19,566 nucleotides of DNA from Actinobacteria bacterium RBG_16_64_13. GTDB lineage: Bacteria > Actinomycetota > Thermoleophilia > RBG-16-64-13. A program made the position numbers and the translations under genes. The DNA lies in assembly GCA_001768675.1 (NCBI GenBank), contig MELN01000012.1, positions 1-19,566 on the forward strand, read 5' to 3'. The notes under the pieces were generated by a model. It worked only from the letters and a program-made list of their open reading frames with translations. It had not been told where the DNA came from and did no database searches. The stretch's first letter is position 1. Each line of letters opens with the position of its first letter. Of this stretch, positions 1-6,552 are shown piece after piece.

Positions 1-103
1 CCGGACTACCTTCGGTCGACTTGCCATCCGGGTCCGCGATCGTGCCGACATTACGCGGGTGGCGAAAATGCTCTAGAACCTTTTCATTGTAAGGGAACGC
101 CAT
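1..103 (-). CDS. IscU/NifU-type iron-sulfur cluster scaffold protein (N-terminal part)
   Basis: Only the first 34 codons are in the window; the gene runs off the left edge. The start reads MAFPYNEKVLEHF followed by HPRNVGTI and DPDGKS. This is the usual N-terminus of IscU/NifU scaffolds (Y-x-x-KVL-x-HF-x-x-PRNVG). The first cluster-binding cysteine, normally just after the G-x-P that ends the visible part, lies beyond the edge and cannot be checked. The ATG is preceded by GGAGGCAAGGCAGAG and sits 15 bases after the stop of the cysteine desulfurase gene, so both are probably on one transcript. Family knowledge: the scaffold receives sulfur from the desulfurase and iron, and builds Fe-S clusters in the cytoplasm. 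SUF-type SufU is an alternative that the missing C-terminus would decide. Confidence 0.85.
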   Translation of the reverse strand, partial: MAFPYNEKVLEHFRHPRNVGTIADPDGKSTEGSP

Positions 104-118
104 CTCTGCCTTGCCTCC

Positions 119-1288
119 TCAGTCGTTTGGGGTAAGGGGACTGATGGCGCGCAGCTCGGCCACCACTTCGGCGATAGCGTCCAGCACCCCGTCTACATCG
201 GCCTCGGTATTGTACCGACCCAAGCTGAAGCGCACGGACCCATGGGCCCTCTCGTGGTCTCCCCCGATGCCCAGAATCACATGGCTGGCTTCCAGCGACT
301 TGCTGAAGCAAGCAGAGCCCGTGCTCACAGCAAATCCCCGCATGTCCAGATGCAGGGTGATGGACTCGCCCTCGACGAAGTGGAACGTGATGTTGGCGTT
401 CTGGGGCAGCCGGCGGGTGCGATGCCCGTTGAGTGTGGTGTAAGGGATCTCGCTCAAGGCGCGATCGAGCAGCCGGTCGCGAAGCGCGCGCAGCCGATCG
501 TTCTCCTCGGCTGTGACAAGTTCGGCGGCTCTGGCAAATCCTACCGCACCGGAGATGTCTTCAACTCCGGCCCGGCGGTTCAGCTCCTGGAACCCTCCGT
601 CCATCCATTTGCCCAGGGGGGTACCCGTCCGCACATAGAGACCGCCCACGCCCTTGGGCCCGTGGATAGTGTGGCCCGCGACCGTCACGAGGTCCACCGG
701 CACACGGTTCACGTCAAGAGGCAGTCGGGTGAAGCTATGGGTGGCGTCGACGTGGAACAAGATCCCCTTGGCCTGGCAGGTCTTCGCGATGCTCTCGACA
801 TCCTGCACGGTGCCGATCTCCTGATTGCCGTGCTGAATCGAAACAAGGATCGTGTCTGGGGCGATCGCCTTCTCCACGGCGACTGGGTCCAACAACCCAT
901 CTCCGTCGACATCCAGCACAGAGACCCGAAAGCCGCTCTTGCCGAGCGCAGCCGCGGTATTCAGCACCGGGAAGTCTTCGATGCGCGAGGTGACCAGGTG
1001 CCTGCCTTTCTTCTCACCCAAGGCCAACGCGACCCCCTTGAGGGCCATGTTGCTCGACTCGGTGCTCCCGGAAGTGAAGATGAACTCTTCAGCGTGAGCG
1101 CCCAGCCTGCTCGCGAGCGAAGTCCGGGCCTGCTCGAGCGCCTCTCGTGCTTCGATCCCCATGGAATAGCCGAACTCCGAGGTGGCCACCGCGTAGGTGT
1201 CGAAGAAATATGGCTTCATCGCTTCGAGCACGCGCTCATCCAGCCTCGTAGCGGCGGCGTTGTCGAGATATACGGTCTCCCCGAACAT
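119..1288 (-). CDS. Cysteine desulfurase (NifS/IscS family)
   Basis: A 389-residue PLP enzyme that takes sulfur from L-cysteine and leaves alanine plus an enzyme persulfide. Visible signatures are the N-terminal YLDNAAAT, the phosphate-binding TSGSTESSN near residue 73, HVDATHS near 179, the PLP lysine K212 in HGPKG, and the catalytic cysteine C327 in STGSACFSK. Length is normal for the family. The ATG at 1288 is chosen because CTAGGAGGCGGC lies directly upstream; the open frame continues another 157 codons upstream but only as a shadow of the dsrE-like gene. Odd point: the segment that normally reads S-x-x-EH, whose His stacks on PLP, reads SRIED here, and the usual Gln of HVDATQ is His. It lies in an operon with TusA, a DsrE2-like protein and a scaffold, so it probably feeds both sulfur carriers and Fe-S assembly. 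Confidence 0.93.
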   Translation of the reverse strand: MFGETVYLDNAAATRLDERVLEAMKPYFFDTYAVATSEFGYSMGIEAREALEQARTSLASRLGAHAEEFIFTSGSTESSNMALKGVALALGEKKGRHLVTSRIEDFPVLNTAAALGKSGFRVSVLDVDGDGLLDPVAVEKAIAPDTILVSIQHGNQEIGTVQDVESIAKTCQAKGILFHVDATHSFTRLPLDVNRVPVDLVTVAGHTIHGPKGVGGLYVRTGTPLGKWMDGGFQELNRRAGVEDISGAVGFARAAELVTAEENDRLRALRDRLLDRALSEIPYTTLNGHRTRRLPQNANITFHFVEGESITLHLDMRGFAVSTGSACFSKSLEASHVILGIGGDHERAHGSVRFSLGRYNTEADVDGVLDAIAEVVAELRAISPLTPND

Positions 1289-1296
1289 GCCGCCTC

Positions 1297-1752
1297 CTAG
1301 ATAAAGAGCGTCACAATGGAGTGGCGAGCCTCCTCGATGTAGGTTCCCACCGAGCAGTACTCGGCGATAAGATCCTGACGAAGGTCCTCCGGTCCGACTC
1401 CCATGATGTCCATGGTCATATCGCACGCGAGAATCTTTCCACCGAGGGCCTTGAAGTCTTGGGCCAGGCGTTCCAGCGAGACCACCCGGCTTTGGTTCAT
1501 CCTCCGTTTGATCATCCACTTGCCCAATCCCAGCATGTGCATCTTCGAGAGCGGGCCTTTGTCGAGTTGCCCCTTCTTGAGCCGCAAGAGTCCCCAGAAT
1601 GTGAAGTACATGGACACTTCCATGCCCATGGCGAGGGCGCCATTCCCGATGATGAACGCGCTGTAAATCTTGTCGAAATCTCCGCTGTGGACAACCAATG
1701 TGACCTTCTCGGCGCTTGTATTCTCGTTCAGCGCCGTATCTTGATCTTCCAC
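1297..1752 (-). CDS. DsrE2-like sulfur-carrier family protein (DsrE/DsrF/peroxiredoxin-like)
   Basis: A 151-residue protein of the DsrE2 type. It has the family pattern KVTLVVHSGDFDKIYSAF, then GMEVSMYFTFWGLLRL, a MHMLGLGKWM / basic KRRMNQ segment, and ILACDMTMDIMGV with the conserved cysteine near residue 109. It ends in the typical ATLFI-like tail (IVTLFI). DsrE2 proteins are often membrane-associated and act in sulfur trafficking between TusA and other carriers. The start is a GTG at 1752 behind GGAGGAGGAGGGTGAAGA, so it overlaps the end of tusA by 25 bases; translational coupling is likely. The desulfurase gene starts 8 bases after its stop. The exact reaction cannot be read from the sequence. 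Confidence 0.85.
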   Translation of the reverse strand: MEDQDTALNENTSAEKVTLVVHSGDFDKIYSAFIIGNGALAMGMEVSMYFTFWGLLRLKKGQLDKGPLSKMHMLGLGKWMIKRRMNQSRVVSLERLAQDFKALGGKILACDMTMDIMGVGPEDLRQDLIAEYCSVGTYIEEARHSIVTLFI

Positions 1753-1949
1753 TCTTCACCCTCCTCCTCCACGCTGAGCAGTTCGAGCTTCAGAGCTTTG
1801 GCCGCGAGCGGGATCTCTTTCTTGGACGATGGATGCGTGCCGATTACCTCGACGATGTCTCCTGGAGCCGCTCGCCGGAGTGCTTTCCGCACCTCCACCA
1901 AAGGCACCGGGCAGGTTTCGCCGCGAACGTCTAGTTTGATTTCAGCCAC
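1728..1949 (-). CDS. tusA: TusA family sulfurtransferase (sulfur carrier)
   Basis: A 73-residue protein with the TusA/SirA/YedF signature: EIKLDVRGETCPVPLVEVRKAL, containing the catalytic Cys-Pro-x-Pro, followed by PGDIVEVIGTHPSSKKEIPLAAKAL and a final beta strand. It carries sulfur as a cysteine persulfide in the cytoplasm. The open frame begins 40 codons earlier. I take the GTG at 1949 because GGGGGAGGAACC stands a few bases upstream and the protein then has the usual family length. It is the first gene of the minus-strand operon tusA > dsrE2-like > desulfurase > scaffold. Other TusA-fold proteins (YedF, YeeD) are possible alternatives, but the desulfurase neighbour supports a sulfur-relay role. 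Confidence 0.88.
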   Translation of the reverse strand: MAEIKLDVRGETCPVPLVEVRKALRRAAPGDIVEVIGTHPSSKKEIPLAAKALKLELLSVEEEGEEWKIKIRR

Positions 1950-2159
1950 TACAGGTTCCTCCCCCGTCACGGCTGCTTCGCACACAGCCTTTTGCTGACA
2001 ATCCGCTAGTGCCGGGATACCCGCAGCCGGGGGGGCCGCAAACAAGACCCGGTCGTGGTATGTTCCCAAGACCCAGTGCGAGGACTCGGCTCCAGACTGG
2101 ATTCTCTACGGCTCTCGCATCAGGCTGCTTTGCGGACAGATACGTAGAAAGGCGGAACG

Positions 2160-2780
2160 ATGCATGTACTCATGATCAACGGGAGCCCCAACGAGAAAGG
2201 CTGCACGTACACAGCGCTTTCGGAGGTTGCCGGGCAACTCGAACAAGCGGGCATCGCGACCAACATCTTCCACATCGGAGACAGGGCGATCCGGGGATGC
2301 ATCGGGTGCCGTGGCTGTTTCGAGAGCGGGTACTGCGTCTTCAAGGACGACCCCGTCAATGCGTGCATCGCCCTGGCCCGGGAAGCGGATGGCATCGTGG
2401 TCGGCTCTCCCGTCTATTACGCCGGTCCGAACGGCTCCCTCTGTGCGTTTCTCGACCGGATGTTCTTTGGAAAGGCTGCGAGATACGCCTACAAGCCGGC
2501 GGCCGCCATCGTGAACTGTCGCCGGGGCGGCGCAAGCGCCGCATTTGACCGGCTCAACAAGTACTTCACGATCTCCGGCATGCCCGTCGTCTCCTCGCAG
2601 TACTGGAATTCCACCCACGGACTTACGCCGGAAGAGGTGAAGCAGGACCTCGAGGGCATGCAGACCATGAGGACCCTGGGCCGAAACATGGCCTGGCTGC
2701 TCAAATGCATCGACGCGGCGAAAGGCACAGTGCCCTACCCCGAAAAAGAGCCGTGGGCGATGACCAATTTCATCCGCTAG
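2160..2780 (+). CDS. Iron-sulfur flavoprotein (NADPH-dependent FMN reductase-like, flavodoxin fold)
   Basis: A 206-residue flavodoxin-like protein. The N-terminus MHVLMINGSPNEKG is the FMN phosphate loop, and IVVGSPVYYAG near residue 80 is the second flavin-binding loop. Between them C47, C50, C53 and C59 form CX2CX2CX5C, the compact motif that holds a [4Fe-4S] cluster in iron-sulfur flavoproteins of anaerobes. Such proteins pass electrons to oxygen, peroxide or other acceptors in the cytoplasm. The physiological partner here is unknown. The gene is divergent from the tusA operon, with 210 bases between them. The start is supported by AAGGCGGAACG just upstream. A second protein of the same type lies at 9199-9843. 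Confidence 0.88.
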   Translation: MHVLMINGSPNEKGCTYTALSEVAGQLEQAGIATNIFHIGDRAIRGCIGCRGCFESGYCVFKDDPVNACIALAREADGIVVGSPVYYAGPNGSLCAFLDRMFFGKAARYAYKPAAAIVNCRRGGASAAFDRLNKYFTISGMPVVSSQYWNSTHGLTPEEVKQDLEGMQTMRTLGRNMAWLLKCIDAAKGTVPYPEKEPWAMTNFIR

Positions 2781-2822
2781 GCCGACCCCCCTATTGCGAC
2801 GGCGGTGGGCGTGAACGCCAGC

Positions 2823-2969
2823 CTACTTCACCGCGTGGAGGTAGCTGTTCTCACTGCCGAAGTAGAGCACCCCGTCGGACAGGGCCGGGGGGAAGCCAGG
2901 GGGATAGCCAACCCGCCCGCCCGTACGAAACCTCCAGACGAGTTCACCCAGTCGGCCGACGGTGGTTCA
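2823..2969 (-). pseudogene. C-terminal remnant of a PQQ-repeat (beta-propeller) protein
   Basis: Read on the minus strand, the frame from the TGA at 2967 to the TAG at 2823 encodes about 48 residues. It contains GELVWRFRTGG, then PALSDGVLYFGSENSYLHAVK and the stop. This is the standard last blade of PQQ/BamB-like propeller repeats (G-x-LVW-x-F-x-TG ... DG-x-x-YFGS-x-x-x-x-L-x-A). There is no ATG start and no ribosome binding site, and the rest of the propeller is missing upstream, so I read it as a dead fragment. Nothing else was found between 2781 and 3039. Confidence 0.65.
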
Positions 2970-3039
2970 CGGGGATCTACCCGTATCGGTAGTGTCGTCG
3001 TATCTCCTGAGAAAGCTGTGACGCCGCGAGCACGTCCCG

Positions 3040-3399
3040 CTAGTTCCTTGTGCCCTTGCGGTTCACATACTCAAGGGCTGCCGCCGCGATGAGCATGATT
3101 CCGAACAGACTCACGAGCAGGCTGAGCCAAGGGGCATGGAGCCCGGCAAAGGAGGTTGACAGGACCACAAGAAGCACTACACCGGCGACACCAAGAACAA
3201 TCCAAGATGGCTGTGGATGGCTTCTCGCCAGCGCCGCGCCGGCGATACCCGCGATGCCGGCCGCGGCAAAGAGGGAGACAGGCAGCAGCCACCTGACGTC
3301 AGTCTCCCCCTGCATAACGAGGATTATGAGGGCAAAGGCGCCGAACCAGGTGCCGACAACACCGCCAACGATTCCGAGAATCATCGCCAACGTTCTCAT
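3040..3399 (-). CDS. Small four-helix membrane protein of unknown function
   Basis: A 119-residue hydrophobic protein with four predicted membrane segments at roughly residues 5-30, 37-58, 66-84 and 90-110, and a short basic tail ending NRKGTRN. The first segment, LGIVGGVVGTWFGAFALIIL, and the overall pattern resemble DUF4064-type small bacterial membrane proteins, but I cannot assign a family firmly. The ATG at 3399 has only a weak purine-rich stretch upstream (GGGTCCAG). It stands alone, with a propeller remnant on one side and a terminator hairpin on the other. No function should be inferred. Confidence 0.6.
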   Translation of the reverse strand: MRTLAMILGIVGGVVGTWFGAFALIILVMQGETDVRWLLPVSLFAAAGIAGIAGAALARSHPQPSWIVLGVAGVVLLVVLSTSFAGLHAPWLSLLVSLFGIMLIAAAALEYVNRKGTRN

Positions 3400-3543
3400 C
3401 TGGACCCTATTCCACCCCCGCGTTCTGCCCGCTTAGGCCGCTGCGCGGTCAAGTATAGGCCCATCCTTCGGTGCCAGCTTGTCGCCGCGGCCCTCGTAAG
3501 TAGTCCTGCCGGATAGCGCAACCCAGACCGATTGGCCCAAGGG

Positions 3544-3578
3544 AAGACCCCCTCCTCGGTGATCGAGGAGGGGGTCTT
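3544..3578. terminator. Strong hairpin, probable bidirectional terminator
   Basis: AAGACCCCCTCCTC pairs perfectly (14 bp) with GAGGAGGGGGTCTT around a 7-base loop. It lies 70 bases past the stop of the minus-strand solute-binding protein gene and upstream of the small membrane protein gene, which is also on the minus strand. The best reading is the terminator of the binding-protein transcript. The T-tract is weak on either strand. The rest of 3400-3647 shows nothing recognisable. Confidence 0.75.
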
Positions 3579-3647
3579 GTGTCAACTAAGTGCCGTGCTG
3601 ACCTGTCAGTCGTCTAGGACCTGAGGCCGTCGGCGGTTGACCGATCT

Positions 3648-4997
3648 CTACCTCTGATCCCAGGGGACGAACGTCACCGTCTTTCCTGTAGCGACTTCTG
3701 TCGGGTAGAGGACCACGCGCGCTCCGCCGGCCGCCCATTGGAACGCGAGGAACGGGATGTCGGCGATGCCCTGGTCGTTGTACTTGATGTCGCCCATAAC
3801 GGTGCCAGGGAAGCTCCCGTTGAAGACCTGATCCCTGACAGGACCGGGCTCGAATACTCCGGCTCTCTGTATGGCCTCGGCGAGGATCTGCACCCCGGCG
3901 TAGTAGAGGCCGATGCTGTTGGAGGTGGCGCCGGGGTGGTCAGCCGTGAAGGCCGCTCCCAGTTCTTTGGCGTAAGGATACGGCAACGTTTCCGACCAGA
4001 AGCCGTCGTAGCAGATGTAGTCCGCGTCAGCCCCAAGGCCTGAATAGAAGTCGACAGGCCAGAAACCCTTGTATCCAAAGATGTACTTCGGCGACCAGTT
4101 CTGTTCCTTCATCTGCTTCACGAACGTGATGCCGTCGGAAGGAGCAATCAGGGTCACTACCGCATCCACGTTTGACTGCTTGAATTTCAGGATGATCGAG
4201 GAGAAGTCCTTGTTGCCCTCGACGAACTTTTCGTACGACACGACGTTCCAGCCTTGCGCCTCGAGTCCCCCCTTAGTGGCATCGCCGAAACCTATGCCGT
4301 CCGGGTTGTTCTCGGTCATTACAGCGAAGTTCTTGGGCTGGTCAGCCGGATCCATCGCCTTTGCCCCACCCACGGCCACGAGGCCGGAATCGCCGGCCGA
4401 CTCGAACATGTCGGTGGACCACTTCAGGTCCATACCGCCGATGAATCCCGGGAACGATCCGTCCGGGCTGGCCTCGTCTGTCCAGCTCGAAACGATGTGG
4501 TAGTAGGCCTGATACTGCTCGGCCACAGTCGCCGCGGCCTGGTTGTACGGGGTGGTGTTCGAACTAAGAACGATCTTGAGGCCGTCGCTCTTGATCAGCT
4601 TCTCCATGGCCGCCGCGGCTTCAGTATCCGAGCTCTTGTCGTCGACGTACTTCAGCACGAGGTTGTGGGCTTTGCCGTCAGCGAGCATGACGCCACCGGC
4701 GGCATTGATGTCGGCGACGGCCTTCTCCTGTGCCCATTTCTCCTCCTGGCCGGTCAGGACGTTCGAGCCGGTCATGGAGTTGATCGCGCCGATGACGAGG
4801 TCATCGCCCTTTTCTACGCCCGCCGCGGTGGTCTCGGTCGGAGCCGCGGTGGTCTCGGTCGGAGCGGCAGTGGTTTCCGTCGGTGCTTTGGTGGTGGTGG
4901 TCTCATCTTCGCCGCCGCAGGCAGCTAGGAAGATGAGAGACAATGCACCAAAGGCAAGTAGCAGCAGCATCAGAACGAAGTGTTTCCTACTTCTCAT
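3648..4997 (-). CDS. ABC transporter substrate-binding lipoprotein (branched-chain amino acid/LivK type)
   Basis: A 449-residue exported lipoprotein. Residues 1-26 are a basic then hydrophobic signal peptide ending in the lipobox LAAC (C27). Residues 34-60 are a Thr/Pro/Glu linker with three APTETTA repeats. The mature domain begins VIGAINSMTGSNVLTGQ and has the type-1 periplasmic binding fold pattern of Leu/Ile/Val and amide binding proteins (AVADINAAGGV, LILSSNT-like VLSSNTTPYNQA, DFSSIILKFKQSNVDAVV). It would capture a small polar ligand outside the membrane for an ABC importer. No permease or ATPase gene is near it, so the ligand is open. The ATG follows GGGAGGGACAC. A promoter with an overlapping palindrome lies upstream at 5129-5158. 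Confidence 0.9.
   Translation of the reverse strand: MRSRKHFVLMLLLLAFGALSLIFLAACGGEDETTTTKAPTETTAAPTETTAAPTETTAAGVEKGDDLVIGAINSMTGSNVLTGQEEKWAQEKAVADINAAGGVMLADGKAHNLVLKYVDDKSSDTEAAAAMEKLIKSDGLKIVLSSNTTPYNQAAATVAEQYQAYYHIVSSWTDEASPDGSFPGFIGGMDLKWSTDMFESAGDSGLVAVGGAKAMDPADQPKNFAVMTENNPDGIGFGDATKGGLEAQGWNVVSYEKFVEGNKDFSSIILKFKQSNVDAVVTLIAPSDGITFVKQMKEQNWSPKYIFGYKGFWPVDFYSGLGADADYICYDGFWSETLPYPYAKELGAAFTADHPGATSNSIGLYYAGVQILAEAIQRAGVFEPGPVRDQVFNGSFPGTVMGDIKYNDQGIADIPFLAFQWAAGGARVVLYPTEVATGKTVTFVPWDQR
4828..4890 (-). repeat. Three tandem 21-bp repeats encoding the APTETTA linker
   Basis: Three consecutive 21-base units (4828-4848, 4849-4869, 4870-4890) match closely, the third being the most diverged. 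Each encodes one seven-residue A-P-T-E-T-T-A unit of the lipoprotein linker. Such units commonly vary in number between strains by slippage or recombination. Confidence 0.85.
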
Positions 4998-5381
4998 GTG
5001 TCCCTCCCAGTTAGTCCCCCTGGTGAGAAGCCAGATGGGTCGATGAAGACGAACCCTGTTCTCTCGTTACCTGTCGCGCCTGCACCCGGAACTCAGCTCT
5101 GGCCCCCTCCCTCCCCCCTCGCGCTTCATGAGCATAGCGATATGCTCACCAATGGTAATGGATTCCGTTCAGTGTTTCCACCGCGGAGTGATGCTGGAGC
5201 CGGCGCCTTTCGCCCAAGCACGGAGGACTTATTGTGAAGCGGTCAGGGGTCAGCCCTTGGCTCAGGCGGGGGGCGGACCATACGTCAGCGCTAAGCGCGT
5301 CGCTCCGAGATGCCGATATCACCTTGCAGATGCCAGCAAGCGGCGTGAGCCAAGGACTCGCCGGCCGGATACGGGGGCGTC
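4998..5381. other. Intergenic region between two divergent genes
   Basis: 384 bases between the divergently read binding-protein gene and the zinc-ribbon gene. It contains the promoter-palindrome at 5129-5158, and between that and the ATG at 4997 a long untranslated leader with a pyrimidine-rich block at 5102-5120. I see no reading frame with a plausible start and family match, no tRNA and no clear riboswitch. Confidence 0.5.
5129..5158 (-). promoter_or_regulatory. Candidate promoter overlapped by a perfect palindrome (operator)
   Basis: On the minus strand, TTACCA (5158-5153), a 16-base spacer and TATGCT (5136-5131) form a sigma-70-like promoter with 4/6 matches in each box. The perfect inverted repeat TGAGCATA-GCGA-TATGCTCA at 5129-5148 covers the -10 box and most of the spacer, which is where a dimeric repressor would block transcription. 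It would drive the binding-protein gene with a leader of about 125 bases. The palindrome is certain; its role is inferred. Confidence 0.45.
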
Positions 5382-6077
5382 GTGGAGATCGTGAGTTGTC
5401 CGAAGTGCGGAAGACCTCGGGCCCTCGGCCACCGCTGCCCGTCGTGCGGAGATGCACCGACGGTCGTCAACGAACAGCCGACAACGCCGGATGAGGCCGA
5501 ATCCTGGCGGGGAGCGGCCGGATCCTGGCGGGGAGTGGCCGAACCGGGCGGGGTTCCGACCGGACGGGCCCTCGCCGCCCCGCCCCAACGTGCACCAGGT
5601 GGGAAGAAGGGGCGAGGGCTTCTGGCGACCATCATCGTGGCTGTTGTGCTGATCGTGGCTATCGCCGTCGTTGTCGCGGTACTGACGGCCGGCGGTGCCG
5701 CGGTTCTTGAAGAAGAGGCCTCGGTGGCATCTGCTCCGCAGAAAGCACACGATCTGGCAGCCCAATCACTCCTTCGAAACGCGATGACGGCGATAGACGC
5801 GGCCTTCGTTGAATCTGCCGATTACACGGCCATCACGCAGTCGACGCTTCAAGCGATGGAACCAGCGATAACCTGGATGCCGGGGAGTGCTGGCGTGAGC
5901 GCTTCCCCTCCTGCTGGAGCCAAAGCGCAGCAGAACGCGGTCACTTGGGCCTGCACCGGCCGTATGACCTACGAGATCGGCACCTGGTCGGCATCCGGCG
6001 TAGAGTTCGGTGTGCGGGTGAACAGGGCGGGCGGAGGCAACACCTTCTATACGGGTGGCTCGGTTGCAGCTTGGTAG
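5382..6077 (+). CDS. Zinc-ribbon, single-TM protein with pilin-like extracellular domain
   Basis: A 231-residue protein in four parts. Residues 6-22 form a zinc ribbon (CPKCG then CPSCG, four cysteines C6, C9, C19, C22). Residues 30-78 are a Pro/Gly/Ala linker with two SWRG units. Residues 80-103 are a strongly hydrophobic helix. Residues 120-231 resemble the globular part of actinobacterial type IV pilin-like proteins (AQSLLRNAMTAIDAAFVESADYTAIT, then AMEPAITW, and a C-terminal beta-rich part). The ribbon would be cytoplasmic and the pilin-like part outside. There is no prepilin peptidase motif (G-F-x-x-x-E) before the helix, so it is probably membrane-anchored rather than assembled. The start is uncertain: GTG at 5382 or GTG at 5391, neither with a perfect ribosome binding site. 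Function unknown. Confidence 0.7.
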   Translation: MEIVSCPKCGRPRALGHRCPSCGDAPTVVNEQPTTPDEAESWRGAAGSWRGVAEPGGVPTGRALAAPPQRAPGGKKGRGLLATIIVAVVLIVAIAVVVAVLTAGGAAVLEEEASVASAPQKAHDLAAQSLLRNAMTAIDAAFVESADYTAITQSTLQAMEPAITWMPGSAGVSASPPAGAKAQQNAVTWACTGRMTYEIGTWSASGVEFGVRVNRAGGGNTFYTGGSVAAW

Positions 6078-6139
6078 TCGCTGATACCCGATACCCGGGT
6101 GAGAGTGGAGCCGCGAACCACACTCGCTGCTCCCTGCGG

Positions 6140-6538
6140 TCACGGCCACCGGGTGCCTTCCTTCTTCTGGGCGAAGTGGAGTAGGACCCGTTCGTGGAAG
6201 TCTTCGGGCGGGGAAGCGCTCTCCCTCTCCCCGTCAGATAGTACCTCCCTGAGGAGTTCGTCTCGTCTTTCGGCTGGAAGGGCGAGAAGAGCCTCGGCCA
6301 CTGAGGCGTTACGGAGCCATCTCTCCTGCTCCTCGTCCATTTCGGGGACCGGCTCGGGGCTTACGAGTTGCCTCTTGAAGACGTAGCGTGGGTGATCGGC
6401 CAGGCTCGTGTCTATCCCGGCCAGTTCCCAGCCTTCGCCACCAAGCTCGTTCAGCACCTCTTCGGTCGGAGTGTGTACAAGGTGGTCCGGTACGGAGAGG
6501 ACCCTATACTCCCAGCGTGGTACCTCGCCCTGATTCAC
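6140..6538 (-). CDS. DUF4177-like protein
   Basis: A 132-residue cytoplasmic protein. The N-terminal half, RWEYRVLSVPDHL ... EEVLNELGGEGWELAGI ... PRYVFKR, is the DUF4177 pattern (W-E-Y ... LN-x-LG-x-xGWEL ... FKR), a small beta-rich domain of unknown role. Residues from about 65 on are acidic and helical (EEQERWLRNASVAEALLALPAERRDELL) and end in ERESASPPEDFHERVLLHFAQKKEGTRWP. The GTG start at 6538 follows GGGAGAGTGGAGAA and lies 14 bases after the stop of the ERG2-like gene, so it is the third gene of that operon. The last third of the gene recurs as a broken copy at 8235-8395. Confidence 0.75.
   Translation of the reverse strand: MNQGEVPRWEYRVLSVPDHLVHTPTEEVLNELGGEGWELAGIDTSLADHPRYVFKRQLVSPEPVPEMDEEQERWLRNASVAEALLALPAERRDELLREVLSDGERESASPPEDFHERVLLHFAQKKEGTRWP
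6154..6250. repeat. Diverged direct repeat, copy 1 (tail of DUF4177-like gene)
   Basis: This stretch matches 8240-8336 in the same orientation with about 11 mismatches over roughly 97 positions, counted by eye. It is the C-terminal coding end of the DUF4177-like gene. The two copies bracket the SDR and ERG2-like genes. Confidence 0.8.
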
Positions 6539-6552
6539 TTCTCCACTCTCCC

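Noticed and set aside
242..1300. Long plus-strand frame of about 350 codons opposite the desulfurase
   Set aside because: Antisense shadow in GC-rich DNA; its translation has no recognisable domain and the minus strand gene is certain.
1289..1759. N-terminal extension of the cysteine desulfurase frame (157 extra codons)
   Set aside because: It is the shadow of the dsrE-like gene in another frame; the sequence has no family match and the strong ribosome binding site is at 1288.
5452..5570. CRISPR-like or regulatory repeats in the zinc-ribbon gene
   Set aside because: The repeated GATCCTGGCGGGGAG units are two in-frame copies encoding the SWRG linker, not spaced repeats.
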